DNA from: Alteromonadaceae bacterium BrNp21-10
Lineage (GTDB): Bacteria > Pseudomonadota > Gammaproteobacteria > Enterobacterales > Alteromonadaceae
Direction of reading: 5' to 3'
Assembly (NCBI GenBank): GCA_030418115.1
Contig: JAUHQD010000003.1
Coordinates: 248,001 to 312,000, forward strand
DNA: 64,000 nt
Shown here: in pieces, positions 38,273-47,842 of the stretch
Position numbering within the stretch: the first letter of the stretch is position 1
Layout of the letters: each line of letters opens with the position of its first letter
Program-made: the position numbers and the translations under genes
Notes under the pieces: model-generated
What the model was told of the DNA's origin: nothing
The model's input: only the letters and a program-made list of their open reading frames with translations
The model's database searches: none

Positions 38273-38866
38273 ATGAGCAATACGCCTGTAAATAACGACC
38301 GGCGCCGCTTTCTTACTGCTGCAACATCTGTTGTTGGTGGTGTGGGCGTCGTAGGTGCCGCTGTGCCTTTTATAGCGTCCTGGAATCCCAGTGCCAAAGC
38401 AAAAGCTGCCGGCGCTGACATTGAAGTGGATATCAGTAAAATTAATCCTGGCCAATTATTACGTGTTGAATGGCGTAGTAAACCAGTTTGGATTGTACGC
38501 CGAACTCCTGAATTGCTTGCCTCTTTGGCGAAAAATGATGACATGCTACGTGACCCTAACTCAGAAGAAGACCAACAACCAGAGTTTGCGCGTAATGAAT
38601 ATCGCTCTTTGAAAGAAGAATATTTGGTATTGGTTGGGATTTGTACCCATTTGGGTTGTTCACCACAACATTTAAAAGATGGTGCGTTTGCCGCTCACAC
38701 TGAAGGTGTTAACGACGGTTTCTTCTGTCCTTGCCATGGTTCTAAATTTGATATGGCTGGCCGAGTATTTCAAGGGGTGCCTGCACCACTAAACTTGGTG
38801 GTACCGCCTTACTATTATATTGACGACAATACTTTATTAATTGGTTCAGAAGAGGGGGCAGCTTAA
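38273..38866 (+). CDS. petA: Ubiquinol-cytochrome c reductase Rieske iron-sulfur subunit
   Basis: A 197-residue protein. A Tat-type leader (NDRRRFLTAATS) precedes the single membrane helix. The Rieske [2Fe-2S] ligands are in CTHLGC and CPCHGS, linked by a disulfide. The frame extends 36 codons upstream, but the ATG at 38273 has TTGGAG nine bases ahead and starts the normal sequence. First gene of petABC, coding the bc1 complex of aerobic respiration. Confidence 0.97.
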   Translation: MSNTPVNNDRRRFLTAATSVVGGVGVVGAAVPFIASWNPSAKAKAAGADIEVDISKINPGQLLRVEWRSKPVWIVRRTPELLASLAKNDDMLRDPNSEEDQQPEFARNEYRSLKEEYLVLVGICTHLGCSPQHLKDGAFAAHTEGVNDGFFCPCHGSKFDMAGRVFQGVPAPLNLVVPPYYYIDDNTLLIGSEEGAA

Positions 38867-38867
38867 A

Positions 38868-40136
38868 ATGTGGCAAAATCTACTCGACTGGATTGAATAT
38901 CGTATACCCATGATGCGTGTGGCAAAAATGCACGCGATGGAATACCCCGCGCCTAAGAACATGAACTTTTGGTATGTGTTCGGATTCTTAGCCACCATCG
39001 TTTTAATTAACCAAATTGTGACTGGTATTTGGTTGACTATGAATTTTGAGCCCTCTGCAGAACGTGCTTTCGCGTCTGTTGAGTACATCATGCGTGAGGT
39101 CGATTACGGCTACATATTGCGTTATATGCATTCCACGGGCGCTTCAGCGTTCTTTATTGTGGTGTATATGCATATGTTCCGCGGCATGATCTACGGCTCT
39201 TATCAAAAACCACGTGAATTACTGTGGTTGTTCGGTATGTTTATTTACCTAGCCTTGATGGCTGAAGCCTTTATGGGGTATGTGTTGCCATGGGGACAAA
39301 TGTCTTACTGGGGCGCGCAGGTTATCGTATCGTTGTTTAGTGCTATCCCTGTGATTGGTCCGGATCTAGTGATTTGGATCCAAGGTGACTATGTTATTTC
39401 GGGTGCGACGCTAAACCGTTTCTTTGCGTTACATGTTATAGCGTTGCCTCTAGTCATTGTAATTTTGGTATTCCTACATATTGTGGCCTTACACGAAGTG
39501 GGTTCAAACAATCCCGACGGTGTTGAAGTAAAACGTAAGAAAGGTTCACTTAAAGAAGAAGAGAAAACCAAATTCAAGATGCATGAGTACTACACCAGTA
39601 AGTACGATATTATTGATGATGTAGTGCCATTCTTCCCACATATTGTCTTAAAAGACTTAGTGGCATTCTGCATATTCTTGTTATTGTTCTGTTATGTGAT
39701 GTTCTTTAATCCAGAAATGGGCGGATACTTCCTAGAGCATCCTAACTTTGAAATTGCTAACCCGTTGAAAACACCGGAACATATCTTTCCAGTGTGGTAT
39801 TTCACGCCTTTCTACGCAATTTTGAAGGCAGTACCAAATAAGTTAATGGGTGTCTGTGCGATGTTCTTAGCGATTATTTTCTTATTCCTTATTCCATGGT
39901 TAGATCGTTCTAAAGTGAAGTCGTGGCGTTATCGTTCAGGCTTGCATAAGTGGAATCTATTAGTGTTTGCCGGTGTATTTATTTTCTTAGGTTATTTAGG
40001 TGGAACACCACAAGAACCTTGGAAAATCACAGCTTCACAAATATTAACCTTTATGTATTTTGGCTTCTTTGGTTTGATGTGGCTTTATAGTAAAAATGAA
40101 GTGACCAAGCCATTACCAGAGAGGATCACCAAATGA
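38868..40136 (+). CDS. petB: Cytochrome b of the bc1 complex
   Basis: A 422-residue membrane protein with about eight helices, including the haem-b region RYMHSTGASAFFIVVYMHMF and the later paired His (FALHVIALP, FLHIVAL). The quinone-binding PEWY-type motif appears as HIFPVWYFTPFYAILKAVP, that is PVWY. The ATG follows the petA stop by one base, with AGAGGGGG as ribosome site. It carries electrons between quinone sites in the inner membrane. Confidence 0.97.
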   Translation: MWQNLLDWIEYRIPMMRVAKMHAMEYPAPKNMNFWYVFGFLATIVLINQIVTGIWLTMNFEPSAERAFASVEYIMREVDYGYILRYMHSTGASAFFIVVYMHMFRGMIYGSYQKPRELLWLFGMFIYLALMAEAFMGYVLPWGQMSYWGAQVIVSLFSAIPVIGPDLVIWIQGDYVISGATLNRFFALHVIALPLVIVILVFLHIVALHEVGSNNPDGVEVKRKKGSLKEEEKTKFKMHEYYTSKYDIIDDVVPFFPHIVLKDLVAFCIFLLLFCYVMFFNPEMGGYFLEHPNFEIANPLKTPEHIFPVWYFTPFYAILKAVPNKLMGVCAMFLAIIFLFLIPWLDRSKVKSWRYRSGLHKWNLLVFAGVFIFLGYLGGTPQEPWKITASQILTFMYFGFFGLMWLYSKNEVTKPLPERITK

Positions 40137-40867
40137 AGAAGTTAATCATTATTTTAAGTTTGATTCTGCCGTCAATGGTGTGGGCTGCAGGTGGCAATGT
40201 GCATCTGGATAAAGCGAATATCGATCCGACCGATAAAGCGTCATTACAATCGGGTGCTAAGACCTTCATGAATTACTGCTTGGGTTGTCACCAAATGCAG
40301 TATCAACGTTATCAGCGCACCTTTGAAGATTTAGGTATTCCGCTGTTGTTAGCCCAAGAAAATTTGCAGTTTACCGGTGAAAAAGTCGGTGACTACATTA
40401 ACAATGCGATGCCTAGCAAAGCTGCAGCTAAATGGTTTGGTGCTCCACCTCCAGACTTAACATTGGCATCCCGGGTTCGCGGTGTTGATTGGTTGTACAC
40501 CTATTTACGTTCGTTCTATACCGATCCGTCACGGCCTTTTGGGGTTAATAATGAAGTATTCCCTGAGGTCGGCATGCCACATGCGCTGCAGGAGCTGCAA
40601 GGCGTACCTAGTAAAACTCATGAAAAACGTATGATCGACGGTGAGATGGTCGATTTGTATGTGGGTATTAAAAGTGATGGTTCTGGTGAACTAAGTGCAA
40701 GTGAGTATGATAAGACTGTACTCGATTTAGTGAACTTCATGGCTTATGTAGGGGAACCTTCTAAGCTAGAATCAGCCAATATTGGTCGCTATGTTATTAT
40801 CTTTATTCTGGTGTTATTTGTGCTGGTTTATCTATTGAAAAAAGAATACTGGCGAGATGTGCACTAA
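40133..40867 (+). CDS. petC: Cytochrome c1
   Basis: A 244-residue exported protein: signal peptide ending VWAA, one covalent haem site CLGCHQMQY near residues 50-54, a Met-ligand region, and a C-terminal membrane anchor (about 222-238). It passes electrons from the Rieske protein to soluble cytochrome c. It overlaps petB by 4 bp. Confidence 0.97.
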   Translation: MKKLIIILSLILPSMVWAAGGNVHLDKANIDPTDKASLQSGAKTFMNYCLGCHQMQYQRYQRTFEDLGIPLLLAQENLQFTGEKVGDYINNAMPSKAAAKWFGAPPPDLTLASRVRGVDWLYTYLRSFYTDPSRPFGVNNEVFPEVGMPHALQELQGVPSKTHEKRMIDGEMVDLYVGIKSDGSGELSASEYDKTVLDLVNFMAYVGEPSKLESANIGRYVIIFILVLFVLVYLLKKEYWRDVH

Positions 40868-40883
40868 TTCGCCAAAAGTAATG

Positions 40884-40889
40884 TATAAT
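40884..40889 (+). promoter_or_regulatory. Likely sspA promoter -10 box with GC-rich discriminator
   Basis: TATAAT followed by GCCGCGC, 17 bp after the petC stop. It has the same TGTATAAT-plus-GC-rich layout as the box before rplM. A start near 40896 would place the hairpin at 40914-40942 inside the sspA leader. No convincing -35 is seen. Confidence 0.5.
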
Positions 40890-40913
40890 GCCGCGCATTA
40901 GTGCGTAGGTACC

Positions 40914-40942
40914 AAAAAAGGGGGCAGTAATGCTCCTTTTTT
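40914..40942 (+). terminator. Terminator-like hairpin between petC and sspA
   Basis: AAAAAAGGGGGCA pairs, with one bulge, to TGCTCCTTTTTT around GTAA, followed by a T run. It would end petABC, but if sspA uses the TATAAT at 40884 it also lies in the sspA leader as a possible attenuator. Confidence 0.75.
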
Positions 40943-40988
40943 ATTGTGTCTGTTAAAAGATTATTTTGCGAAATTTGGAGGAAACTTA

Positions 40989-41621
40989 ATGGCTGTAGCC
41001 GCAAATAAACGATCTATCATGACTTTGTTTTCTGACTCGGTAGATATTTATAGTCATCAAGTAAGAATAGTATTGGCTGAAAAAGGCGTAGGTGTTGAAA
41101 TTACTTATGTTGACCCATCTAATATGCCAGAGGATTTAGTTGATCTTAATCCCTATGGTACGGTGCCGACGTTAGTCGACCGTGAATTGGTGTTATATCA
41201 ATCACGTATCATTATGGAATATTTAGACGAGCGTTTCCCGCATCCGCCGTTAATGCCTGTGTATCCGGTGTCTCGTGGTCAAAGTCGCTTAATGATGTAC
41301 CGTATCGAACAAGACTGGTATAGCTTGGCTGATCAAATCCTTAAAGGCCAAGGTAATGTTGAGACTGCACGTAACGAATTACGTGAAGCGATTTTGAGTA
41401 TTGCGCCGTTGTTTGCTGAAACGCCGTACTTCATGAGTGAAGAATTTAGCTTAGTTGATTGCTACCTTGCGCCATTGTTGTGGCGTTTACCTGCTTTTGG
41501 CATTGAGTTTAATGGCACTGGCAGTAAAGAAATCAAAAGTTACATGAACCGCATTTTTGAACGTCCTTCATTTGTGGCTTCATTAACGGACCAAGAGCGC
41601 GAAATTCACAACCCGTTATAG
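40989..41621 (+). CDS. sspA: Stringent starvation protein A
   Basis: A 210-residue glutathione-S-transferase-fold protein: MTLFSDSVDIYSHQVRIVLAEKG start of the thioredoxin half, PYGTVPTLVDRELVLYQS and the helical half ending EREIHNPL. SspA binds RNA polymerase and aids acid and starvation survival; it lacks GST activity. The chosen ATG has GGAGGAAAC just upstream; an earlier in-frame start at 40944 overlaps the hairpin and is rejected. sspB follows. Confidence 0.96.
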   Translation: MAVAANKRSIMTLFSDSVDIYSHQVRIVLAEKGVGVEITYVDPSNMPEDLVDLNPYGTVPTLVDRELVLYQSRIIMEYLDERFPHPPLMPVYPVSRGQSRLMMYRIEQDWYSLADQILKGQGNVETARNELREAILSIAPLFAETPYFMSEEFSLVDCYLAPLLWRLPAFGIEFNGTGSKEIKSYMNRIFERPSFVASLTDQEREIHNPL

Positions 41622-41631
41622 GTTTGTAACA

Positions 41632-42048
41632 ATGAAAATGACATCTAATCGTCCCTATTTATTACGTGCATTTTATGAATGGCTAGTGGATAACGATTTA
41701 ACGCCTTACATTGTTGTTGACGCTACTTTCATCGGCGTACAGGTTCCTCAGGAGCATGTGAAGCAAGGTCAAATAGTGCTGAACGTAGCTCCTAGTGCTT
41801 GTCAAAACTTACTTTTGGGTGATTTTGAGGTTACTTTTAATGCACGTTTTGGCGGCTCAGCTCGACAGCTTGTTGTGCCGGTAAACGCATTACTGGCTAT
41901 TTATGCTAAAGAGAATGGTGCGGGAACCATATTCACTCATGATGAAGATGAGTTGGATGATGAACCGTTACAGCAAGCAACGACAGACGTAGCGACTGAT
42001 AACAAACCTCCAGTTAAAGGTAAGCCTTCGCTCACCGTAGTGAAGTAA
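41632..42048 (+). CDS. sspB: ClpXP adaptor protein SspB
   Basis: A 138-residue protein: RPYLLRAFYEWLVDNDLTPY start, core FNARFGGSARQLVVPVNALLAIYA that binds ssrA tags, then an acidic flexible linker and a basic LTVVK tail like the ClpX-binding C-terminus of SspB. It delivers ssrA-tagged proteins to ClpXP. Adjacent to sspA as usual. Confidence 0.95.
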   Translation: MKMTSNRPYLLRAFYEWLVDNDLTPYIVVDATFIGVQVPQEHVKQGQIVLNVAPSACQNLLLGDFEVTFNARFGGSARQLVVPVNALLAIYAKENGAGTIFTHDEDELDDEPLQQATTDVATDNKPPVKGKPSLTVVK

Positions 42049-42071
42049 ATTATTGAGTTAACGGGATTGGC

Positions 42072-42100
42072 AAAAAGCGCGTTGAATACGCGCTTTTTTT
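42072..42100 (+). terminator. Intrinsic terminator of sspAB
   Basis: AAAAAGCGCGT pairs with ACGCGCTTTTT around TGAAT, followed by further T. It lies 24 bp after the sspB stop. Confidence 0.93.
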
Positions 42101-42254
42101 ATGACTAAATATTGAGTAGGCTGGATGAACGCATTATTTTTAAGCGGTTATTTGTTGGAAAACGTGCACAGCGTGCTGCTACTGTCTTTGACGTATTGTT
42201 TGCCTCAACCAGTATCTGTTGAAAGTCTATTTTGTTCGTCGACAAAAGCGAGAA

Positions 42255-42815
42255 TTACAAAAGTTCGAAGGCTTTGACAACGCGGGCGACGCCATCAATA
42301 TTACGGGCTATTTCTACTGCCGTGCTGGCTTCTTGTTCTTTCACTAAACCCATTAGAAATACTTCAGAATCTTCAACCACCACATCAATATGCAGGCCAT
42401 CTATGCGCTTATCCGCTATTAGATTTGCTTTTACCTTCGAGGCTAACCACACATCATGGGTTCGCACGCTTGGTTGGGTAGGCGCGCCGATTCTAATTTG
42501 GTTATGTAATTTACGAATATGCGCTACTTTGGTGGCGGCTTCTTGAGCTTGATTTTTTAAATCATCATTGGGTGTCTGACCCACTAAAATGGCAATGCCG
42601 TTAAACACATTGATGTTGATATGAGCATGTTCTTTGAGTGCTGCTACTTCAGAAATGCTAGTGGAAATACGGCTTTGCAGGGTTTTATCATCAATTTGTG
42701 TACCTAGAGTACGACGATCGTGTGCTGATGACGCTACGCCCATTCCTCCTGCTACAATTAATGCGGCACAGCCCTGTAGACTCAATAATATTAAACATAA
42801 AGCAATTCGTAACAT
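42255..42815 (-). CDS. dolP: BON-domain outer-membrane lipoprotein DolP (YraP)
   Basis: A 186-residue lipoprotein (LQGC lipobox, Cys16) with two BON domains (about 40-110 and 118-185; FNGIAILVGQTPNDD and VVVEDSEVFLMGLVKEQEA). DolP maintains outer-membrane integrity at division sites in E. coli. It is encoded after diaA, 4 bp apart, in the conserved lpoA-yraN-diaA-dolP order. Confidence 0.92.
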   Translation of the reverse strand: MLRIALCLILLSLQGCAALIVAGGMGVASSAHDRRTLGTQIDDKTLQSRISTSISEVAALKEHAHININVFNGIAILVGQTPNDDLKNQAQEAATKVAHIRKLHNQIRIGAPTQPSVRTHDVWLASKVKANLIADKRIDGLHIDVVVEDSEVFLMGLVKEQEASTAVEIARNIDGVARVVKAFELL

Positions 42816-42819
42816 TCAA

Positions 42820-43416
<597 letters not shown>

Positions 43417-43440
43417 TTACCTATTGGGGTGTTAGTAAAG

Positions 43441-43800
43441 CTAAACACCTTTAAGCCATTCAATATGCTGACCTTGTATGGCTAGCACATCAATACGGTA
43501 TGACGTCATCGCTGGGTTAAGTTTTTTTTCGTGCAAGTAATGGGCGACCGCCAATTCAAATTTTTTACGTTTATGAGGGTGGAAGTATTCCATCGCTTCA
43601 CCATGACTGCTGGATTTGCGATATTTGACTTCAACAAATACCCATTGTTCACCCTCTTGCATGATTAAATCAATTTCTCCTGAGCGACAGCGATAATTGC
43701 TAATAACATGTACTAAATTTTGTTGCTGTAAATACTCACAAGCACGTTGCTCTGCGTGCTGGCCAATCAGTGATGATAACTGGCGACTAATCCAAGGCAA
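43441..43800 (-). CDS. yraN: UPF0102 family nuclease-fold protein YraN
   Basis: A 119-residue protein of the restriction-endonuclease-like fold. GEIDLIMQEGEQWVFVEVKYRKS contains the D-x-n-E-x-K active-site pattern. The function of YraN is unsettled. It starts with TTG, overlapping the end of lpoA by 14 bp, and I see no ATG near the expected N-terminus. Confidence 0.85.
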   Translation of the reverse strand: MPWISRQLSSLIGQHAEQRACEYLQQQNLVHVISNYRCRSGEIDLIMQEGEQWVFVEVKYRKSSSHGEAMEYFHPHKRKKFELAVAHYLHEKKLNPAMTSYRIDVLAIQGQHIEWLKGV

Positions 43801-45688
43801 TTCTAATTACCTGATCTTGCTCTACTTTGCCTAAGGTCAATTGGCGGTGAACCACATTATGGCTATCGACAGATAATTGACCGGTTAAACCTTGCATCTT
43901 AAGCTCAGGCAAAATGCTCATGTGTTTTAAATGAGGGATCATTTTGTACGCATCATAACCCATGGCGAACAGACGCTGTGAACTGTCACGGCGATTTGGC
44001 CACAATTGGGTACTCTCATAATAAAGCTCGGGCCAAGCATGATTGGGCAACATCCACGGCATATCTACGAAGGTAAGGTTGCGTAGATCCCGTAGTGAGT
44101 TGTTCTTTAAATTCTGATGGTAACTACGTGAAGAACCAAACACCGGAATTATCTCTGAAAAGGGGCTAATGCTGGATTCAATAATCGGCACTAATAATTC
44201 GGTTTCCTCGGCATTGGTAAAAACCACAACCGCATCGATGTCCTGACGATTGCGATAAAATGCATACACTTCTTGAGTGTGCATTCGTTGCACCTGACGA
44301 ATTCGGGCATTGCTTTGATTCACATCTAGTAAATCGGCAACGCCGGTACGCATGGTTTTATTACTATCAAAATGAATAGCGGCAGGGGTTAATTTGGTAT
44401 GTTGTTGCCAATACTCAATAAAAGTCGAAGCCATACGTTGCATGGCGCTGCTATCAGAGGCCACTACCACGGGTTTTTTATAGCCGTTGTCTAACAAATA
44501 ACTAGCCAACTGTTGCGCTTCATCTTCAGGTGCTAAGGCGTAAAACCAAGTGTTGTTGCTTTTATTCGACAGCGTAAGTGGCGTGTTGGTTAATGGCACA
44601 CTAGTGGTTTCTTGATTACTTACGCTCTCCGTTAGAAGCTCTGTTGCTTGGTCGAATTTGAGCTGACTAATCTCTAGGGAAACACGATTTAATGCCAACA
44701 TCGGTTTGTCTGGGTTCAACAATGGCAATAGGCTTTCAATTTGTTCTTTTTGCAGTGGACCGACGATAAAATCGTGTTGTTCAGTGATTGCTAATAGCGC
44801 TTCTGTAGTCAGTGGCGTTGAATCGATAAAACTTAGCTCGGGTTGGCCATTCTCGTCGCTGAAATAGGCAGATAAAAGCCCTTGTTTAAGCGCTTCACCC
44901 TGTGGCTTTAACCGCCCAGACAAAGGCAATATAACCGCAACTTTTTGTGGTTTGAGTTGCTCCGTATGTAAGGCTAAGTCTAAATCTTTAGGCAGAGTGG
45001 TTTTAGCTGGATGATTAGGGTAACGGGCTTGCCAAGATTGCATTTCAAAGGCCATTCGATAGGCATTTGAGGCATATTTATGGATGATAACCGCCAGTTG
45101 CAACCAAGGTTGTAAGCCACCGGGTTCAAGACTTGCTGCTTCTTGTTCCTTGAGGGGCATTTTTTTCAACAATGGCCAAATATGTTCCGCCATGGCTGGA
45201 TTATAGTCAGCCACTTTGTGCCACAATTGTGCAGCTTGTAGCCACTGTTGTTTTTGCCCTAATAACTTTGCCTTCAGGGTATAGACTCGTTGATCAAAGC
45301 CAACTTGAGTGGCTAATGTGCTAGCGAGTTTCTCAGCCTGTTCTGAAAAGCCCATTTCATATAAGCATTCTGCTTCAATTAAATTGGCTTGGGTTAGATC
45401 GATATTAGTAATTAATTCGGGCTTTAAGATATCAATGATCTTAATCGACTTATCGCAAGACAGCGCTTGCCACGCTTCGGCAGTTTTAAACAACCAAAAG
45501 TTACGGGTGTCGACGTTATTGGCTAAGGTCGCTTTTTGCAAAAAAGTTTCAGGGGTATCTTCTGGGCTCACTTCCTCTAAGGGCAATGGGCTTGATTTTG
45601 TGGTTTTGACCACACGCGAAGGAGCACTGCTACAAGCTGATAATAGGCAAATAAGTCCGCCAATTAACCACTGTTTGCTACTGTTCAT
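43787..45688 (-). CDS. lpoA: Penicillin-binding protein activator LpoA (LppC)
   Basis: A 633-residue outer-membrane lipoprotein (lipobox LLSAC, Cys19). The N-terminal TPR-like helices (residues about 50-245) are followed by a periplasmic-binding-protein-like C-terminal domain (from KVAVILPLSGRLKPQGEAL to the end). LpoA stimulates PBP1A from the outer membrane. It faces rsmI, as is general in this group. Confidence 0.93.
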   Translation of the reverse strand: MNSSKQWLIGGLICLLSACSSAPSRVVKTTKSSPLPLEEVSPEDTPETFLQKATLANNVDTRNFWLFKTAEAWQALSCDKSIKIIDILKPELITNIDLTQANLIEAECLYEMGFSEQAEKLASTLATQVGFDQRVYTLKAKLLGQKQQWLQAAQLWHKVADYNPAMAEHIWPLLKKMPLKEQEAASLEPGGLQPWLQLAVIIHKYASNAYRMAFEMQSWQARYPNHPAKTTLPKDLDLALHTEQLKPQKVAVILPLSGRLKPQGEALKQGLLSAYFSDENGQPELSFIDSTPLTTEALLAITEQHDFIVGPLQKEQIESLLPLLNPDKPMLALNRVSLEISQLKFDQATELLTESVSNQETTSVPLTNTPLTLSNKSNNTWFYALAPEDEAQQLASYLLDNGYKKPVVVASDSSAMQRMASTFIEYWQQHTKLTPAAIHFDSNKTMRTGVADLLDVNQSNARIRQVQRMHTQEVYAFYRNRQDIDAVVVFTNAEETELLVPIIESSISPFSEIIPVFGSSRSYHQNLKNNSLRDLRNLTFVDMPWMLPNHAWPELYYESTQLWPNRRDSSQRLFAMGYDAYKMIPHLKHMSILPELKMQGLTGQLSVDSHNVVHRQLTLGKVEQDQVIRIALD

Positions 45689-45964
45689 ACTGCTCCCTTT
45701 TCGCCATTATGGATGTGCTTATACCAATCTTAATTTAGCCAGCGATGTTATTTCTGTTCATGGCTAGTTGATGCCATTTTAAAGAGGGATGAACGAGATT
45801 GATAGCCGTAGACCGCACTTAAATCGGATTAAATTTCAGCGGTGGTCGAGCTTCGGATACAGGCTAAATACTAAACGTAAATAATGCGGTGTAGATTTTC
45901 CCATTTTAAGCGTAAAAGCGGTTAAAATGCTGGCTAGGTTTTTAATCATTTCAGAGTAATCCCT

Positions 45965-46807
45965 TTGCAAAACGCCGGAAGCTTATACATTGTAGCAACG
46001 CCAATCGGTAATTTGGCTGACATCACTCATCGTGCCATCACGATTTTAAATGAGGTGGATTTGATTGCGGCCGAAGATACCCGCCATAGCCAAAGACTAT
46101 TACAGCATTATCAAATTGATACCCGCTTAATCTCGTTACATGATCACAATGAAAGTCAACGTGCAGTGCAACTGGTCAGCAAAATTCAGCAAGGGCAAAA
46201 TATTGCATTGATTAGCGATGCTGGCACGCCGCTGATTAGCGACCCCGGCTATGGCTTGGTTAATCAATGTCGCCAAGCTGGTGTTAATGTGCTGCCGATC
46301 CCCGGTGCTTGTGCTGCGATTACCGCACTATGTGCCGCGGGTTTAGCTACAGACCGCTTTCGCTTCGAAGGTTTTTTACCGGTAAAAGAGGTGGCTTGTA
46401 AGAATACCTTGCAACAGCTTTTAGGGGAGACTGCGACTGCCATTTTTTATGAGTCTCCTCGGCGTATTTTAACCACCATTGAACGTGTTGCCGAGGTACT
46501 AGGGGAAGAGCGTAAACTTGTTATGGCTAAAGAGCTGACGAAAACCTTTGAAACCTTTAAATCAGGCAGCGCAGCAGAAATTAAGCAATGGTTAATCGAA
46601 GATCCAGTGCATCAAAAAGGTGAATTTGTACTGATGATTGGTGGTTGTGAAAAAGTCAGCGATATTCCACAAGAAGCCACAGACTTATTGAAGTTACTGA
46701 TGGTGGATTTACCTCTTAAAAAGGCCGCCGCAATTGTCGCCAATCATTACGATCTCAAGAAAAATGATTTGTATAAACTGGGATTAGAGTGGGCGTCGGC
46801 AGAATAA
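45965..46807 (+). CDS. rsmI: 16S rRNA 2'-O-ribose C1402 methyltransferase
   Basis: A 280-residue tetrapyrrole-methylase-fold enzyme. LYIVATPIGNLADITHRA starts the fold and SDAGTPLISDPGY binds S-adenosylmethionine. It methylates C1402 in the ribosomal P site. No ATG is available at the right place; the TTG at 45965 with AGAG eight bases ahead is the most likely start, close to where family members begin. apbE follows with an overlap. Confidence 0.93.
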   Translation: MQNAGSLYIVATPIGNLADITHRAITILNEVDLIAAEDTRHSQRLLQHYQIDTRLISLHDHNESQRAVQLVSKIQQGQNIALISDAGTPLISDPGYGLVNQCRQAGVNVLPIPGACAAITALCAAGLATDRFRFEGFLPVKEVACKNTLQQLLGETATAIFYESPRRILTTIERVAEVLGEERKLVMAKELTKTFETFKSGSAAEIKQWLIEDPVHQKGEFVLMIGGCEKVSDIPQEATDLLKLLMVDLPLKKAAAIVANHYDLKKNDLYKLGLEWASAE

Positions 46808-47784
46808 TGCTTAGCTCTATGCACTGTTATCTACCTGCACTGTTATTGCTGATGAGCATGCCATTGCAGGCGCAATGGTACCAAACTCGTGCTGGTATTA
46901 TGGGCACTAATATTCAGGTGGAAGTGTGGGCAGAGTCACCGCAGCAAGGGCAACAGGCATTAAATTTAGTCATCAACGAAATGCATCGTATTGATGCCTT
47001 GATGAGTCCTTATAAAGCAGACAGTGAACTATCCAAAATCAATCAACTTGCTGGCCAGCAAACCGTAGTAATATCTAGCGAAATGTTGGAGTTATTACAA
47101 ACCTCGCAACATATGTCACAGCGTACCCAAGGTGCTTTTGACATTACCTTCGCCAGCATCGGTTTTTTGTATGACTATCGGCAACAACAAAAGCCCGAGC
47201 AACAGCAAATTAAGCCATTACTCGCCGCGATCGATTATCGTCATGTGCAGTTAGATATTGAGGCCAAAACGGTGTTTTTCGCCAATCCTAATGTCAAAAT
47301 TGACTTGGGTGGGATTGCCAAAGGCCATGCGGTAGATAATGCCATTGGATTATTACAACAAGCCGGTATTAAACATGCCTTGGTTACTGCGGGCGGTGAT
47401 ACTCGTTTATTAGGTGACAAAAACGGTAAACCTTGGATGGTGGGTATTCGTGACCCCCGCAACCCCGAGCGTGAAGCGGTGGTGCTGCCATTACAAAATA
47501 TAGCGTTATCCACTTCCGGTGATTATGAGCGTTACTTTGAGCAAGATGGTCAACGCTATCACCACATCCTTTCGCCAAAAAGTGGTGAATCGCCCCATGA
47601 AGTGCAAAGTGTGTCGATTATTGGAGAGCAAAGTACGCTAACCGATGGATTGTCGACCGCGGTATTTGTATTGGGGGTAAAAGCAGGGATCGACTTGCTC
47701 AACCGTATTCCCGGATATGAAGGCATTATTATGGATAATCAGCGCAAGTTGCATTACACCGAAGCCCTACAGCCTAATCAGTAA
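46807..47784 (+). CDS. apbE: FAD:protein FMN transferase (ApbE)
   Basis: A 325-residue exported enzyme: signal peptide ending LQAQ, then MGTNIQVEVWAE, the DLGGIAKGHAVDNAI loop and TSGDYERYFEQDGQRYHHIL with the Mg2+-binding region (TDGLSTAVFVLG). It attaches FMN to NqrB/RnfG-type proteins. Its ATG overlaps the rsmI stop as TAATG; a GTG 18 bases earlier is rejected since the signal peptide starts here. Usually associated with nqr or rnf genes, which are not seen in this window. Confidence 0.92.
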   Translation: MLSSMHCYLPALLLLMSMPLQAQWYQTRAGIMGTNIQVEVWAESPQQGQQALNLVINEMHRIDALMSPYKADSELSKINQLAGQQTVVISSEMLELLQTSQHMSQRTQGAFDITFASIGFLYDYRQQQKPEQQQIKPLLAAIDYRHVQLDIEAKTVFFANPNVKIDLGGIAKGHAVDNAIGLLQQAGIKHALVTAGGDTRLLGDKNGKPWMVGIRDPRNPEREAVVLPLQNIALSTSGDYERYFEQDGQRYHHILSPKSGESPHEVQSVSIIGEQSTLTDGLSTAVFVLGVKAGIDLLNRIPGYEGIIMDNQRKLHYTEALQPNQ

Positions 47785-47802
47785 GCAGCCTGAATTTGTA
47801 GT

Positions 47803-47832
47803 AAAAAAAGAGGTAGCTTCGACTACCTCTTT
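47803..47832. terminator. Bidirectional terminator between apbE and the DUF2059 gene
   Basis: AAAGAGGTAG pairs with CTACCTCTTT around CTTCGA, flanked by A and T runs on both sides, so it can stop both convergent transcripts. The minus strand has the better T run. Confidence 0.88.
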
Positions 47833-47842
47833 ATATCAATCA

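Noticed and set aside
40944-40988. Earlier in-frame start of sspA
   Set aside because: It would begin right at the end of the hairpin and lacks a ribosome site; the ATG at 40989 has GGAGGAAA.
42101-42254. Possible small gene between sspB terminator and dolP
   Set aside because: No frame with recognisable composition or start signals.
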